Positions 13,742-24,371 of a stretch of 24,375 bases of DNA are shown one piece after another (within the stretch, counting starts at the first letter, position 1; each line of letters starts with the position of its first letter). The DNA comes from Reclinomonas americana ATCC 50394 (taxonomy: Eukaryota; Jakobida; Jakobea; Jakobida), in contig PS015387.1 of the NCBI GenBank assembly GCA_048213135.1, positions 1 to 24,375 on the forward strand. The letters are read 5' to 3'. Made by a program: the position numbers and the translations under genes. A model generated the notes under the pieces. That model made no database searches. It had not been told where the DNA came from and saw only the letters and a program-made list of their open reading frames with translations.

Positions 13742-14379
13742 ATGCGTGTCTCTGTCATTATTGCTCTGCTGCTGGCCGTGCTGGCCGTTGCTCTCTTCTC
13801 CGCTGCCGAGGTCACCGCTCGCCGCATGACGCGCGAGGAGATGCGTGAGGTGCTGCAGGATTTGGATGGTGAGCTGGCGCGTGAGAGTGACGTGTTGTTC
13901 ACACATGCGCATGCGTGCATGCCCATCGTCGTGTGTGTGTGTGTGTGTGCATCACAGCGATGGGCTTCTTCGAGGCTGACGAGGACGAAGCCGCCGACGA
14001 GTTCACTGAGTCGTCGTCTGGCAACTACGTGTATGCCAACACCTACAAGTGCTCGGCTGCGCTCAACCCCGCCAACTCACCATGGGCGTCGTGTGGCCTG
14101 CGCACTGTGACGGTCAACGTCGCCGGACAAATCTCGTTCCCACACTCGTTCAAGCCCGGCTCGGCCACCATCGACGGCCCCAACAGCAAGTACCTTCTGC
14201 TGGCCGACGAGACCTACAATGGTGTCAACTACAAGATGATCCAGGTCTTCGGCGACAAGAAATACAAATTCGGCTTCGCCACCAACAAGGACCGCTGGAC
14301 GTTTGGCAGGAGGGCGCAGCTGACGCTGGTCGGCATCATCGGCGCTCAGGCGCTGCCTGATCAGGAGCCCAACAACTAA
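13742..14379 (+). CDS. Small secreted protein, tandem copy 1
   Basis: Two exons, 13742-13868 and 13958-14379, encode 182 residues. The N-terminus has a clear signal peptide (residues 1 to about 21, with ALLLAVLAVALFSAA) followed by a dibasic RR site. Next comes an acidic segment (about residues 30-60), then a domain of about 120 residues with two cysteines (YKCSAALNP and SCGLRTV), which may form one disulfide. The sequence ends in PDQEPNN with no membrane anchor or retention signal, so secretion or vacuolar delivery is expected. I do not recognise the family. The start codon is fixed by the matching start of copy 2. The intron (89 nt) carries a GT microsatellite near its 3' end. A paralogue lies 523 bp downstream. 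Confidence 0.88.
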
Positions 14380-14793
14380 TATGATGGGGTTGCTGCGAAG
14401 GGAGTTGTGCACAATGAACCTGCGTTTGCAACTGGTCCAGTGGTGTGTGTTTCGAATTTCTTCCATGCGTGAATTTGTGACCATGCATTCGCTCGCATCA
14501 CGTCGATTGCATGGAATAACGCTCCATCGCAAGAGCATCCGTACTCCGAGCTGCTCGCACATGGATATCTCCTCCAGCAAACAAGGGAAGCGGGCGAACA
14601 GCAGCATTTGAATTCGCGATACATCATGCCAACAACAGATTGATGAGTATTAGTAAACTTATTCTCGGTTTCTTCCTGGTGCTCTCTCCGACAATGGAGA
14701 CCGCCATGTTGCTGCCTTGCTGATTGTTGTCGCTCTTGCGGTACACGCAACGCATCGCGCTTACAGTCAATCCCGAACACGCTGCGCTGTACA
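14380..14793. other. Intergenic region between the two secreted-protein genes
   Basis: No gene is apparent. The first bases after the stop (TAATATGATGGG) are shared with the region after copy 2, showing that the duplication included the stop-codon flank. The rest has diverged. Confidence 0.6.
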
Positions 14794-14902
14794 GCTGCTC
14801 GCGACAGAAAGATATCCGACGAGGAGTCACTCTTCGCCCTTTCCCCTCTCTTTCTCTCTGTTCCCGTGCGCTCAGACAAGCAGACAAACTAACAAACAAA
14901 AC
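14794..14902 (+). promoter_or_regulatory. Promoter/leader block of secreted-protein gene 2
   Basis: This is the counterpart of 13658-13741, with the same ordered elements: GCTGCTCGCG, GATATCCG, a GGAGT...TCTTCGCC segment, a C/T tract, CCCGTGCGC and CAGACAA. An extra ACAAACTAACAAACAAAAC stretch just before the ATG lengthens the leader compared with copy 1. Confidence 0.55.
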
Positions 14903-15531
14903 ATGCGTGTTTCAATCATTGTGGCTCTTCTGTTGGCCGTGCTGGCCGTGGCTCTCTTCTCCGCCGCCGAGGTCACTGCCCGTCGCATGACACGCGCTGA
15001 GATGCGTGAGGTGCTGCAGGATTTGGATGGTGAGCACATTTGGTGTCTCTTCATCACGAACGACGTGCACAAGCTCAGCATTGTTGCCTCTGTGTGTGTG
15101 CGTGTGTGTTCGCGACAGAGATGGGTTTCTTCGAGACTGATGAGGACGACGAGTTCAGCGAGTCGTCCTCCGGCAACTACGTCTATGCCAACACCTACAA
15201 GTGCTCGGCTGCGCTCAACCCCGCCAACTCGCCGTGGGGCTCATGCGGTCTGCGCACGGTGACTGTGACCATTGCTGGAGAGATCTCGTTCCCGCACTCG
15301 TTCAAGCCCGGCTCGGCCACCATCAATGGTTCCACCAGTCAGTACCTGCTGTTGGCCGACGAGACCTACAACGGAGTCAACTACAAGATGATCCAGGTCT
15401 TCGCCGACAAGAAGTACAAGTTCGGCTTCGCCACCAACAAGGACCGCTGGACGTTTGGCAAGAGGGCACAGCTGACTCTGGTCGGCATCATCGGCGCCCA
15501 GGCGCTGCCCGATCAGGAGCCCAACAACTAA
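14903..15531 (+). CDS. Small secreted protein, tandem copy 2
   Basis: Two exons, 14903-15029 and 15119-15531, encode 179 residues. Exon 1 has exactly the same length (127 nt) as in copy 1, and the intron sits at the same place after LQDLDG. The signal peptide, RR site, acidic segment and two-cysteine domain are all kept. The protein is about 85-90% identical to copy 1 by eye. It lacks three residues in the acidic segment (copy 1 has DEAADEF where copy 2 has DDEF). The family is unrecognised. Intact frames in both copies argue that both are functional. Confidence 0.88.
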
Positions 15532-15666
15532 TATGATGGGATTTGCTAGCTACGAGGCAAGGAGTGAATCGAATGTGTCTTTGGATATCCCAAGACCCCA
15601 TGGTGGCACTCGACGCCGTCACTCCGTCAACGGGATTCACCCCTCTCGCAACAACATTCACTTGGC
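15532..15666. other. Tail-to-tail intergenic region, secreted protein 2 and AGA
   Basis: These 135 bp separate two convergent stop codons. They must hold both 3' UTRs unless those run into the opposite gene. I see no AATAAA signal. Confidence 0.6.
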
Positions 15667-17569
15667 TCACAGCGGTTGCACGGTGACCACTGCGCATCGT
15701 CGTTGGTCAGCAGTCGTGTGACGTGAAAGAGAGACACGACGCATGGTGTACCTTTGACGCCGCCGGTTGACGGCGACTGAACGCTGTATGTGAACACCCA
15801 GCCGCACGCGGCTCCTGCATACTCACCAGTGTTGGAGAGCACCACGATTCCGCCCTGCAACAGACAGGTGAGCGGGGGGAAAGAGAGAGAGAGAGAGACA
15901 CGTGGTTGGAAGCGAGACCTTGAAGGTGGGAAACCGTTTCTTTATCCTCAGCACTGCAGCGCAATCCTCATCCATGAGTAGATGGTGATTGACATGGAAC
16001 AGAGAAGCAGCAGCAAGTAACTGGCGTCAGTGGCAGCACTCGCTGGTGACATGCCGAGTCGCAGACTCTCCACCGCTGCGATCGCACAGATGAGATGAGG
16101 AGCGTGAAGCGCAGGATCCATTATGACCACCAGCAGCACACCTTGATAGCACGGCAAGAATCGCATCATAATGTCACCATCACCAGTGGCCGCACAGCCT
16201 CCCACCTGACTGTCGACATATGCTCCACTCCTGCATGCAGCGATAAGTGAGAGAGGAGAGTACCTCGTGAATGCCCCGGTGCCGACTCACCCAATGATGG
16301 GACTGTCACCGACACGACCGGCCAGCTTGTGGCTGGCGCCATTGGTCGACGTGCCCGCCGCCATGTTGCCATTCGGACTGAGGACCACCATGCCGATGGT
16401 GTCGTGGTTCGGCTCCTCGCTGGTGCCACTCGGCCGGATGTGCGGATTGGCGCGCATCGGTGTCGGCTGCAGAGAGGGACTGAGATTGGGAGAGAACAAC
16501 AAGAGCACGAAAAAAAAGGCGAGGCAACTGTTCGTGGTTTGACGGGTTTGTAGGGGCCACACGAGGTGGTGGGATCCGGAGTGACGTTGCGCCAGTAATT
16601 CGGCTGGCATCGGTTGGCCTTCCAGTCCGTGTAGATCTTTTGACTCGCCGGCGTCGACAGCGTGGTCAGCGGGAACCCTGCGTACGTCGATCACTGCGTG
16701 TATGAGCGCAGAGAGAGAGAGAGAGAGATAGAAACGAGGAGCACAAGCACACTCACCCATCTGCACAGCAAAATCGCTGGCACTGTAGCCGACCAGCAGC
16801 TGTCGCAAACGCTGCATGAGACTCTCGGGGCACAGACGCTTCCCGCCCACCCATCGCCCCACACTCACCGTCTCCTGCGTGTGCTCCATCACCGCGCGTG
16901 CCACACCAATCGCATTCTTCACGCTGTGCAAGTCGGCCACGGAACCTGCCGGCCACCACCCATTGAGTATGGAGGCTCCATCAACATCAGCAACGGGCAC
17001 GAACCACAGTCCATGGTGTCGCCCGACATGATCAGCGCTGTCACGACACCACATGAGCTTCGGAGCGCACACAAGAGACAACACAACGACGCGCACACCA
17101 TCAAGAGTTGTCTCGCCTGCACAGACTCGAAAATCAGCAACTCATGACCTCAAGAATGATCACTCTGCTCGCACACACGCGTACCGGTCTCATCGGGACT
17201 TCCACCATACCCGACAGTACCATCGCACTGCGCAGTCTCACACGCCGCACAACCCTGCGCGCACACGCACAATGAGCTCCCTCCCAACACTCACGACGCG
17301 CGCTCTCTCAGCACCTGCTCCACAGCATCCAGCACAGTAGTCACATTGGCTCGCGGTCCAGCAGCCATCAGCACGTCCCACGCTCGCTGTACAGAGCGAG
17401 AGAGCGATCAAGAGCTCATTCAGATCCCCGCAACACATCAACAACAGACCTGCGCGGCCACCACAAATGGTCCTCCCCATGTGTTGATCACCACTGGCGT
17501 CACAGCTGCGCAGTGTACAACTGCCACGCTGAACAGCAGAAGCGCGAGGAGAAGCACCCTCGTCCTCAT
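15667..17569 (-). CDS. AGA: N(4)-(beta-N-acetylglucosaminyl)-L-asparaginase (aspartylglucosaminidase)
   Basis: AGA is a lysosomal Ntn-hydrolase that cleaves the Asn-GlcNAc bond during glycoprotein breakdown. Exons read leftwards: 17569-17450, 17386-17315, 17254-17185, 17116-17099, 17037-17005, 16945-16869, 16799-16757, 16677-16529, 16466-16291, 16230-16142, 16075-16022, 15953-15919, 15854-15752, 15689-15667. They total 1062 nt, 353 residues; human AGA has 346. Residues 1-21 are a signal peptide, and [10 protein letters not shown] follows as in the mature enzyme. Conserved blocks include [35 protein letters not shown] and CQPNYWRNV. The self-cleavage site is NHD|TIGMVV, so the catalytic Thr is about residue 217. 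AAGTSTNG and GRVGDSPI follow. Family cysteines are kept (CAACETAQC). Exon 4 is only 18 nt. GA tracts in two introns read as CT on the sense strand. The protein should mature to alpha and beta chains. Confidence 0.95.
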
Positions 17570-17649
17570 GAACGACAAAGACGAGGACTGAATTTTCCGA
17601 GTCATTCACAGCTGCAGGAAAGAGAGAGAGAGAGAGAGAGAGGGCCAGG
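17570..17649. promoter_or_regulatory. 80-bp divergent promoter region between AGA and the methyltransferase gene
   Basis: Only 80 bp separate the two opposite start codons. A GA run of about 20-25 bases (17619-17642) ends close to the + strand ATG, as in the PLRG1/LRR divergent region. There is no TATA box. A shared bidirectional promoter with a GAGA-type element is inferred. Confidence 0.5.
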
Positions 17650-19107
17650 ATGCATCGCTCGTCCTCTTCCTCCTCCTCCGCCGAGTCCTCTTCATCTGCG
17701 ACTGGCTCCCCGTCGTCGCCAACACTGACCGGCTCCTCCTCTGCAGAGGAAGCACTCTCGCCTTCGTCGCCCGCAAGCTCCTCATCGACAGCGTCGGATC
17801 CTCCGCCTGAATCTGCGTCCTCCTCCTCGTCGTCATCGTCATCGCTGCGACACTCGTCTCCAGGTCTGCAAGCCGACACACCACCCGTGGTTGTCCTGTC
17901 GCAGCCGGCGCGTGTTCATCTCCACCATCACCATCATCATCATCAACATCTCCTGCATCATCACCACCAGCGACATCACTTGCCGCTGGCGGCCGCGCGT
18001 GCGTATCAGATGCTGAGAGGCGCTGGACACTCGACGACGACGACACCGGCTGCCGCAGCCTCGGGCGCCACCAAGGAGGACTATGCGAATGCCAGCTTCT
18101 GGGATTGTCGGTATGCGGAGTCGCCGTCGGCATCGTTTGAGTGGTTTGCTTGGCTTGTGCGCTTGCTGGTCTGTGATGCCGTGCGTCTCTCACGTGGGTG
18201 CATAGGCTGCAGTCGTGGTCGTCGTTGCACGATGTGCTGCAAAAGTACATGGTGCCGGGCTCCAAGGTGCTGGAGATTGGCTGCGGCAACTCCAGTTACG
18301 GATGCATATTCTCCCTGCATATTCTCGCCCTCACCCTCTCCCCCTTGTCTGTGGACGCAGATCTGTGCTCTGAACTCGCCAAGGCCGGCTTTGCGAGTTT
18401 CGTGCTGCGCATGTCTGCTGTTGTTGCTGTTGAACTCACGTTGCTCCCAAATGGCCAGATGTCACCGGCATCGACTTTAGCGCGGTGGTGATCTCGCAGA
18501 TGCAGGAGCGCTACGCACAGCGGTCGGAGATGCAGTGTTGCGTGGTGTGCGCTCTGCGTATCATGTGCGCGTGCCCGGCTCTCATCGTGTCGCCGGTGCG
18601 CAGTCACCACCATGAACGCAACGTCGCTGCAATTCGATCCAAACACTTTCAACATGGTGATCGACAAGGCCACTCTCGACTCTATCATGTGTGCGCGACA
18701 GGGCGCCGACACGGCACGCGCAGCAGTGCTGGAGGCGCATCGCGTGCTTCGCGACGGCGGCGTGTACGTTGTTATCAGGTCTCGTTTCCCCCTCAACTTT
18801 TGCTCGCTGGCATTTTCTTTGCTCTTCTCACGTGCCCTTTTCCCCCTCGTCGCAGTCACGCGGTTCGTGGCCATCGCCAATCCTCTTTCCTTTGATCTCC
18901 CGGCTCACTCCTTTTTGCATGCAGGGTCCGGCGGAGCGCCTGTCGTTGTTGGAGACCGAGGGCACCTCTTGGCGCGTCGAGTGGACGACGCTACCGTCAG
19001 CGACCGAAGGTCGTTCGCACTACGTGTATGTGGTCAAAAAGTCGCTGCGGCGTTCGCGCTCCACCAGCATCGCCTCGCAGCTGTCTCTAACGGGATACCC
19101 AACATGA
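17650..19107 (+). CDS. METTL13/EEF1AKMT4-type SAM-dependent protein methyltransferase
   Basis: Exons: 17650-18143, 18206-18294, 18361-18396, 18459-18536, 18604-18778, 18856-18862, 18925-19107. They total 1062 nt, 353 residues. Residues 1-145 are low complexity: Ser-rich, then histidine blocks. The methyltransferase begins at ASFWDCRY...FEW, the family signature. SAM-binding motif I is VLEIGCGNS (about 186-194). GIDFSAVVI follows (motif II acidic Asp), then FNMVIDKATLDSIM (motif IV) and RVLRDGGVYVVIS. The end, SHYVYVVKK, also matches the family, whose known members methylate eEF1A lysines or the N-terminus; the substrate here is inferred. The 7-nt exon 18856-18862 is needed for phase and gives ISHAGPAERL, matching family ISHG-P-RL. 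The low-complexity N-terminus could be shorter if translation starts at a later in-frame ATG (for example 18011). Confidence 0.85.
17926..17980 (+). repeat. Histidine-coding CAT/CAC tract
   Basis: Seven consecutive histidine codons are followed by a second group of four within the methyltransferase N-terminus. The CAT/CAC alternation gives a short imperfect repeat. The role is unknown; such blocks occur in proteins directed to nuclear speckles, but that is only a possibility here. Confidence 0.8.
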
Positions 19108-19156
19108 ATTGTGTGATACTTTTTTTGTGGTACGTCTTCTCATCTATTGTCGATTC
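19108..19156. other. 49-bp tail-to-tail intergenic region, methyltransferase and WDHD1
   Basis: Only 49 bp lie between the convergent stop codons, too short to hold two separate 3' UTRs with termination signals. The mature transcripts probably overlap on opposite strands. Confidence 0.7.
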
Positions 19157-22100
19157 TCATCGCTTCTTGAACGAGAAGCCGCTCGCCTCTTCCTCCTCGT
19201 CGTCGATGACCATTGACGAGGTGGTGGTGGCCGCACGCTGCAATACAAACACGATGGGTTACTTCCTCATACTAACCGCTGAACACAGCACAGCACCACG
19301 TACCGACAAAGCCTGCTTGGTGGCATCGCTGATCTTGCCGCCCTTGAACAGCTTCTGCTCCACCATCTCCTTGGCCTTGGCCTTGGCCGCCGCCTTCTTA
19401 GCCTCCTCCGCCTTTTCGGCCGCCTGCCCCACCCACACATGAGTGAGCATTCGATTGACATCATCATCAGCATCAGCGTCGTAACGTACCAGTCGTGCCT
19501 CTCGTGCCTCCGGAGTCTCTGCGTCGACTGGGGCGCGCTTGGGCGTCGCCGGTGCCGCCGACGGCTCAAACGTCGATGGCGTCGCAGACTGCGTGCACGT
19601 GAGTTATGCAGGGAGCAAGAGAAGGTATGGAAGCGGGGAAAAACCGCACCGACGCGGCCGCCGAGCCCTTGACCGGCGTCACGCCAATGACAGCATCGAG
19701 TGGTGCCTCGGCCACACCCGTCACCTTGTTGGGCGAGAACTTGACAAATTTGCTCTTGCGCGCACTGGCCGGTGTCTCGGGGGCCTTGCTCGCAGTGGTG
19801 CCCTTCTTGGCCGGCGTGCGAGGAGCGGATCCTCGTCGAATCTTGCCGCCCTCCACTTTGCCGCCGCTGCCAAACACCATCTCCTGTTCCTCTTCGTCTT
19901 CGTCTTCGGGTTCGTCGACAGCCGACTCCACAGGCGCAGTCGCCTTGGCCGTGGTGCTTGGACCGCGCTTCGACGGTGAGGGGGCTGAGGGCGAAGGCGC
20001 ACAGTCAGAATGCAGCAAACAAAATGAGGAGTACGTCTCTCGTGCGACAACAGACCAGTGTCACTGGACACCGCCACGTCTTCGTCTTCGTCCTCGGAAT
20101 CCGAGGCAGCGCCACCAGCAGTGGCCGCACTGCCGTGTACAGGTCGTGCCGAGTTGAATGACTCGCGCTGCGTCACTTGCATGGACGATGCAGTGGCGGT
20201 CACCGTCGTGCTCGTCGCGGAACCAGTGTAGCGTGACGCTGGTGCAGCAGCAGCAGCGGCAACAACAACAGGCCGAGAGGCCAGTTCCTCCTGCAAGAGC
20301 AGCGCATGTGATCAGCCACGCACAACGACAACCATGTCGAAGATTCCGTAACACACCAACTTGCGCTGCAGCGCGGCCACTTGTGCGGAGAGCGTCTTTT
20401 CCACGTTCTTTTGTGCCACATCAACAGCATTCGTGACAATTGCCTGCGTCTCCGCACTGTTCGTAATGCATGTAGGTGTGAGCAACTGAGAGTGGGAGTC
20501 TGGCGGCACACACATACACACACTGACCGTCGCATGTTCTCCTCAAAGTGCGCCAGCTGCGCTTCCACTTGTCGCTCGGCAAACGCAGTGGTGATGCGCT
20601 GCGCCACAGCCGGATAATTCATGTGGTGCACCAGTCGGGCAGCGGTCTCTGCAGGCACGTACACCCCGCAGCATATCGAGTGAGACACACGAGACTGCGG
20701 TCGTGAGAGTGACAGAAACCGCACGTACCGACAGCCTTGTCGGTGCACATCAACAGCGCCAAATCAAACGCCTTGGTCACATGTTGCTTCTCAATGGCGC
20801 TCTGCGACACGGACGAGAAGGTTGAGCTGTGGCGAATCGGACTCCTGTCACCGACAAACGAGTCACCTTGATCATGCGCAGCAGCGTCTTGTCAATGGCA
20901 TTCTCCAACGCCTGCTTGTCTGGCGGGTTGTGCGGGCGGGCGGCCATGCACTCCAGACCGAATTGCTGGTGAATAATGCTGCACAGCACATGCGGAGGAA
21001 AGGAGAGCGCGCGTCAGCAACTACCAGCGCCATGGGAGAATCAGCTGTCTTGTCTCCTCACCCAGCCTCCTGTCCAGTAAACGCCATGCCCGGATTCAAC
21101 AGCGGCAGCGACATGGCCACCGAGTTGACAGACGGCGGTCGAACGACGTCCGGGAACGGACGAGACGCCTGTGTGGTGTGTACGTACATGTAAGAAGACG
21201 ATAGACAATTGGCACAGAGACAGCAAGAGCGTACAAACCGTGCACTCGACGACAAACACATCCTGATTCTCGTGACCAAACACCCACAGTGGGCGGGCGC
21301 CGTTCTGCGACAGTGGGCTGGAACGCAGCTCGCACATGACGGCCCATTGCAGAGGCGTCTTCAGAGGCACACCGCGGACAACGCCAGTGGAATCGGCAGC
21401 GATAAAAAGCTGTGTGGGATGTCAGCAGCGGCACGATGTTGGGTCGCAGGCCGGCATGCAACACGCAACATTGGGATCCGACTCGGAGAACCCAAGCCAT
21501 GTCAATGCTGCTCCCGGCGACACAGGCACCACGCCATGATCGACCTGACACCGTGAGCGCATGGCCACGGCCAAATACTCGAAACCGCCTGTAATGTGGT
21601 GAGCAGCGGATGATGGAGAATGAAGTAAGAACGTCGCGCGCACCGCAATTGTCGTCAAAAACCAGCACCAGCATATCATTGCTGTTGGCCACCACGCACA
21701 CGGGCTCGCGGTGCACACTGAATAGGCCGCATTGCACGCCTCCGCTGGTGAGCACACGCACGAACAGCCGGTTGGTCACGCAAGCGCAAAAGTGCCGACC
21801 GAGTCCAATACCCAGTGGTTCCTACACAATGCAATGGCGTGAGTCGGAACTCCTCTCACCTCAGCGTGTTGTGTGCACGCGCACAAACCTCGCCAGGCGA
21901 CAAGTGCAGCGACCAATCGGCGTCCGGTGTCCACTTGTCAAAGGCGCGGAACATGACCACTGCGGGGTTGCCGCCGTTGCTGTGACTGGCAAACAAGGCA
22001 CCCGTCGCCGCTGCGTTTCGTGGCGGTGTAAGCGAGGAGCAGCAATAACGCGCGTTGTCATTCTCAGCTCACCCATGGACGCCATGCGCAGGCCGTGATG

Positions 22101-24266
22101 CTCGGTGAAACGCACAGTGGGGTGCGACTTGTCGGAGAACTCGATCTCCACCGACCACGACGTGTGAGCAAATGTCGACTTGATGCGACCCAGCAACGTG
22201 TAGGCGAGGAACCGACGACCCTCGACTTCAGGAGTGCTGCCGGGGAAGAGAGGCGGGTGTGCCGCGACACTCCGCAACCGACCGACTACACACCACGACA
22301 TTGTTGAGAGGAGCAGTACATTTGCGCAGACAATAAAACGCGTGTACGCAACCACCGCCACGGCGCCTGTGACCACCCGCCTCTGAATCGTCGTCATCGT
22401 CGCTATACGCACGTCGCTGGGAGTGTGTGCTCACGATGAGCATCAAGGTGACTGCAATTCCCTTGGAAGAGCACATCAACTCTCACCCGTCGCTTCCGGG
22501 GTCCTGCGCCAGACAAACCAACCTGCAGGTCCTCATCCTCCTCCGAGTAGCCCTCACCATCCTGTTATCGCAACATACGTGAGTGTGGAGGTTGGCTAGC
22601 ACTCATCGAACAAGCACAGTACCTCGTCGTCGCTGGCTTCCTCGGCCTCGTCATTGCTCCACGCGTCGTGGTCGCCACCTGTGCGGCGCCGGCGCTTACG
22701 AATGCGTCCTGCAGCAGCAGCAATCATAACGTGAGACATGGACCCGAGCAAAGAGAGTGGAAGCGCATCAAACGAAACGCTTCTCGGTGCGCTCGTCGCC
22801 CGACGACTCGGCGTCGAAATCAAACATGTCGGTGGCAGGCGCGGCAGGTTTCGCACCCGCTGCCTGCGAGTCGACGGCAGATGCCGATGAAGCATGAGCA
22901 GCAGCAGAAACAGCTGCAGTGGGAGCCGCAGCAGAGACGGGAGTGCGGTCCACATCCATCGAGTCGACCTGTGTGGCGATGACGACTGTAAGATTGCTTT
23001 CCACGCACACAACAAGTTCGTCTGAGCGGCGCGACTGACCTTGCGCAGCTCCTCCACAGACACGTGCGGCGGTGGCATGTAGTCGGGAATGACCTCGGGC
23101 CAGTACAGTACACGACCATCGCCGTCGGCAGCCGCCAGCGCATTGGACACCAGAGACCACACGACCACGAGCACCGGCGAGTCGTGCTTGAAGCGATCGA
23201 GGCATTCCTTCTTCGCCACGTCCCACACAGAGACAATGTTGTCCATGCCACAGGCCGCCAAGTAGCGCCCAGTGCCGGAAAACGACACGGCGGAGATCGA
23301 CTGCGTGTGCACCGAGCCGACCAGCATGGCCTTCAATTCGAATGACCGCGCATCGTACACCTTGATGTCTGGAGATGCGGTGAGGAGAAGAGGGGAATGA
23401 ATGCAGCCTAGATTGTCCATGATTCGCAACTTTTGCCATCTGGCACCGCAATCGTCTCGCCACGGGGATGCCAGTCGAAGCGCAGTGAGTCGAGGTCACT
23501 GAGAAGCGGCCAGTTGAGCAAACACACAATAGGCTTCACAACACGTAGTGCGAATTGTGCACGAAACTCGGGAAGCACTTTCTGGATCGGCAGCGAGTGC
23601 ACCGCTTCACCGCCATCGACGTTCCACACGCGCAGGAATCCGTCGCAGCCGGCCGTGGCCTGTCGGAAAACATGAGCACGACAACGGTGCAGTGCAGGCG
23701 GTGAAGACACGCACCACACGCTTTCCGTCAGGCGCAAAGCGCACATGCTTGACCGCGTTGGTGTGCCCACGCAGCGGCGTCGACTGGCGATGATCAAACG
23801 TGCTCACCAACCGCACCAGCGGCTCACTAACACGAGCGACAAGTATAACATTAGCGACACGGACGAGGGCTGATCGCTGCGCCCCGCACGCAACTCAGAG
23901 GCGCACGCCAGCAGCGCGCCACTCGGCGAGAAGCACACGCTGCGCACGGGCTTGGTGAAGCGCGTGACCGTGCCACCGGCAGTCGACAAGCCCGGCAACG
24001 ACAGCAATCGCACTCCATGATCCTCGGAACCAGTCGCCAACTGATCGCCCTACTCACACGCACAGACAATCAGCTCCATGCACGCACACATGCAACTCAC
24101 AATGCATTGTCGTGCACTGACCTCGGGCGACACACTGAGGCACGTCACCGCCGCCTCATGCGCAGTCTCCGATCGCTTCACTTGCTCGAACTCGGCCACC
24201 GAGGAGTCACTCGGCTTGACACGGAACGAGCACACGGCTCCGTCGGCGCCGCACGTGAACAGCAGA
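19157..24266 (-). CDS. WDHD1: AND-1/Ctf4/WDHD1 replisome adaptor, 5' exon(s) beyond right edge
   Basis: Ctf4/AND-1 links the CMG helicase to DNA polymerase alpha and cohesion factors at the fork. Exons read leftwards: 24266-24122, 24049-23895, 23826-23715, 23659-23431, 23368-23040, 22968-22779, 22708-22623, 22561-22523, 22416-22353, 22285-22073, 22010-21889, 21821-21644, 21588-21470, 21409-21239, 21168-21062, 20978-20867, 20801-20729, 20648-20528, 20456-20357, 20290-20056, 19984-19650, 19588-19490, 19423-19304, 19237-19157. They give 1177 residues. The WD40 region has GDQLATGSEDHGVRLL, LRGHTNAVKHVRFAPDGK and GCDGFLRVWNV. An acidic linker follows. The SepB/Ctf4 C-domain starts at PLFPGSTPEVEGRRF and has LTWLGFSE and STGVVRG, then the helical bundle (KAFDLALLMCTDKAVETAARL). 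The tail is Ser/Pro/Lys-rich and has no obvious HMG box. The visible part begins in the second base of a codon after an acceptor, so at least one 5' exon is missing. Confidence 0.93.
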
Positions 24267-24284
24267 CTGCAGTCGCCGGTCAGT

Positions 24285-24289
<5 letters not shown>

Positions 24290-24370
<81 letters not shown>
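24290..24370. repeat. (GA)n microsatellite in a 5' intron of WDHD1
   Basis: About 80 bases of pure GA lie immediately upstream (in gene sense) of the first visible WDHD1 exon, 20-odd bases from the acceptor at 24267. On the sense strand it is (CT)n and forms an exaggerated polypyrimidine tract. The right window edge comes just after it. Confidence 0.97.

Positions 24371-24371
<1 letters not shown>

Noticed and set aside
14380-14900. Open frame on the - strand between the two secreted-protein genes (about 167 codons)
   Set aside because: It covers the conserved promoter block of copy 2 antisense, and I see no family motif or splice partner.
22420-22522. An extra 17-nt WDHD1 exon (GACCCCGGAAGCGACGG, - strand) between 22522 and 22416
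   Set aside because: It has AG and GT borders, but including it puts the next exon out of the acidic SDDDDDSE frame. Direct splicing 22523 to 22416 keeps phase through to the GSTP motif.
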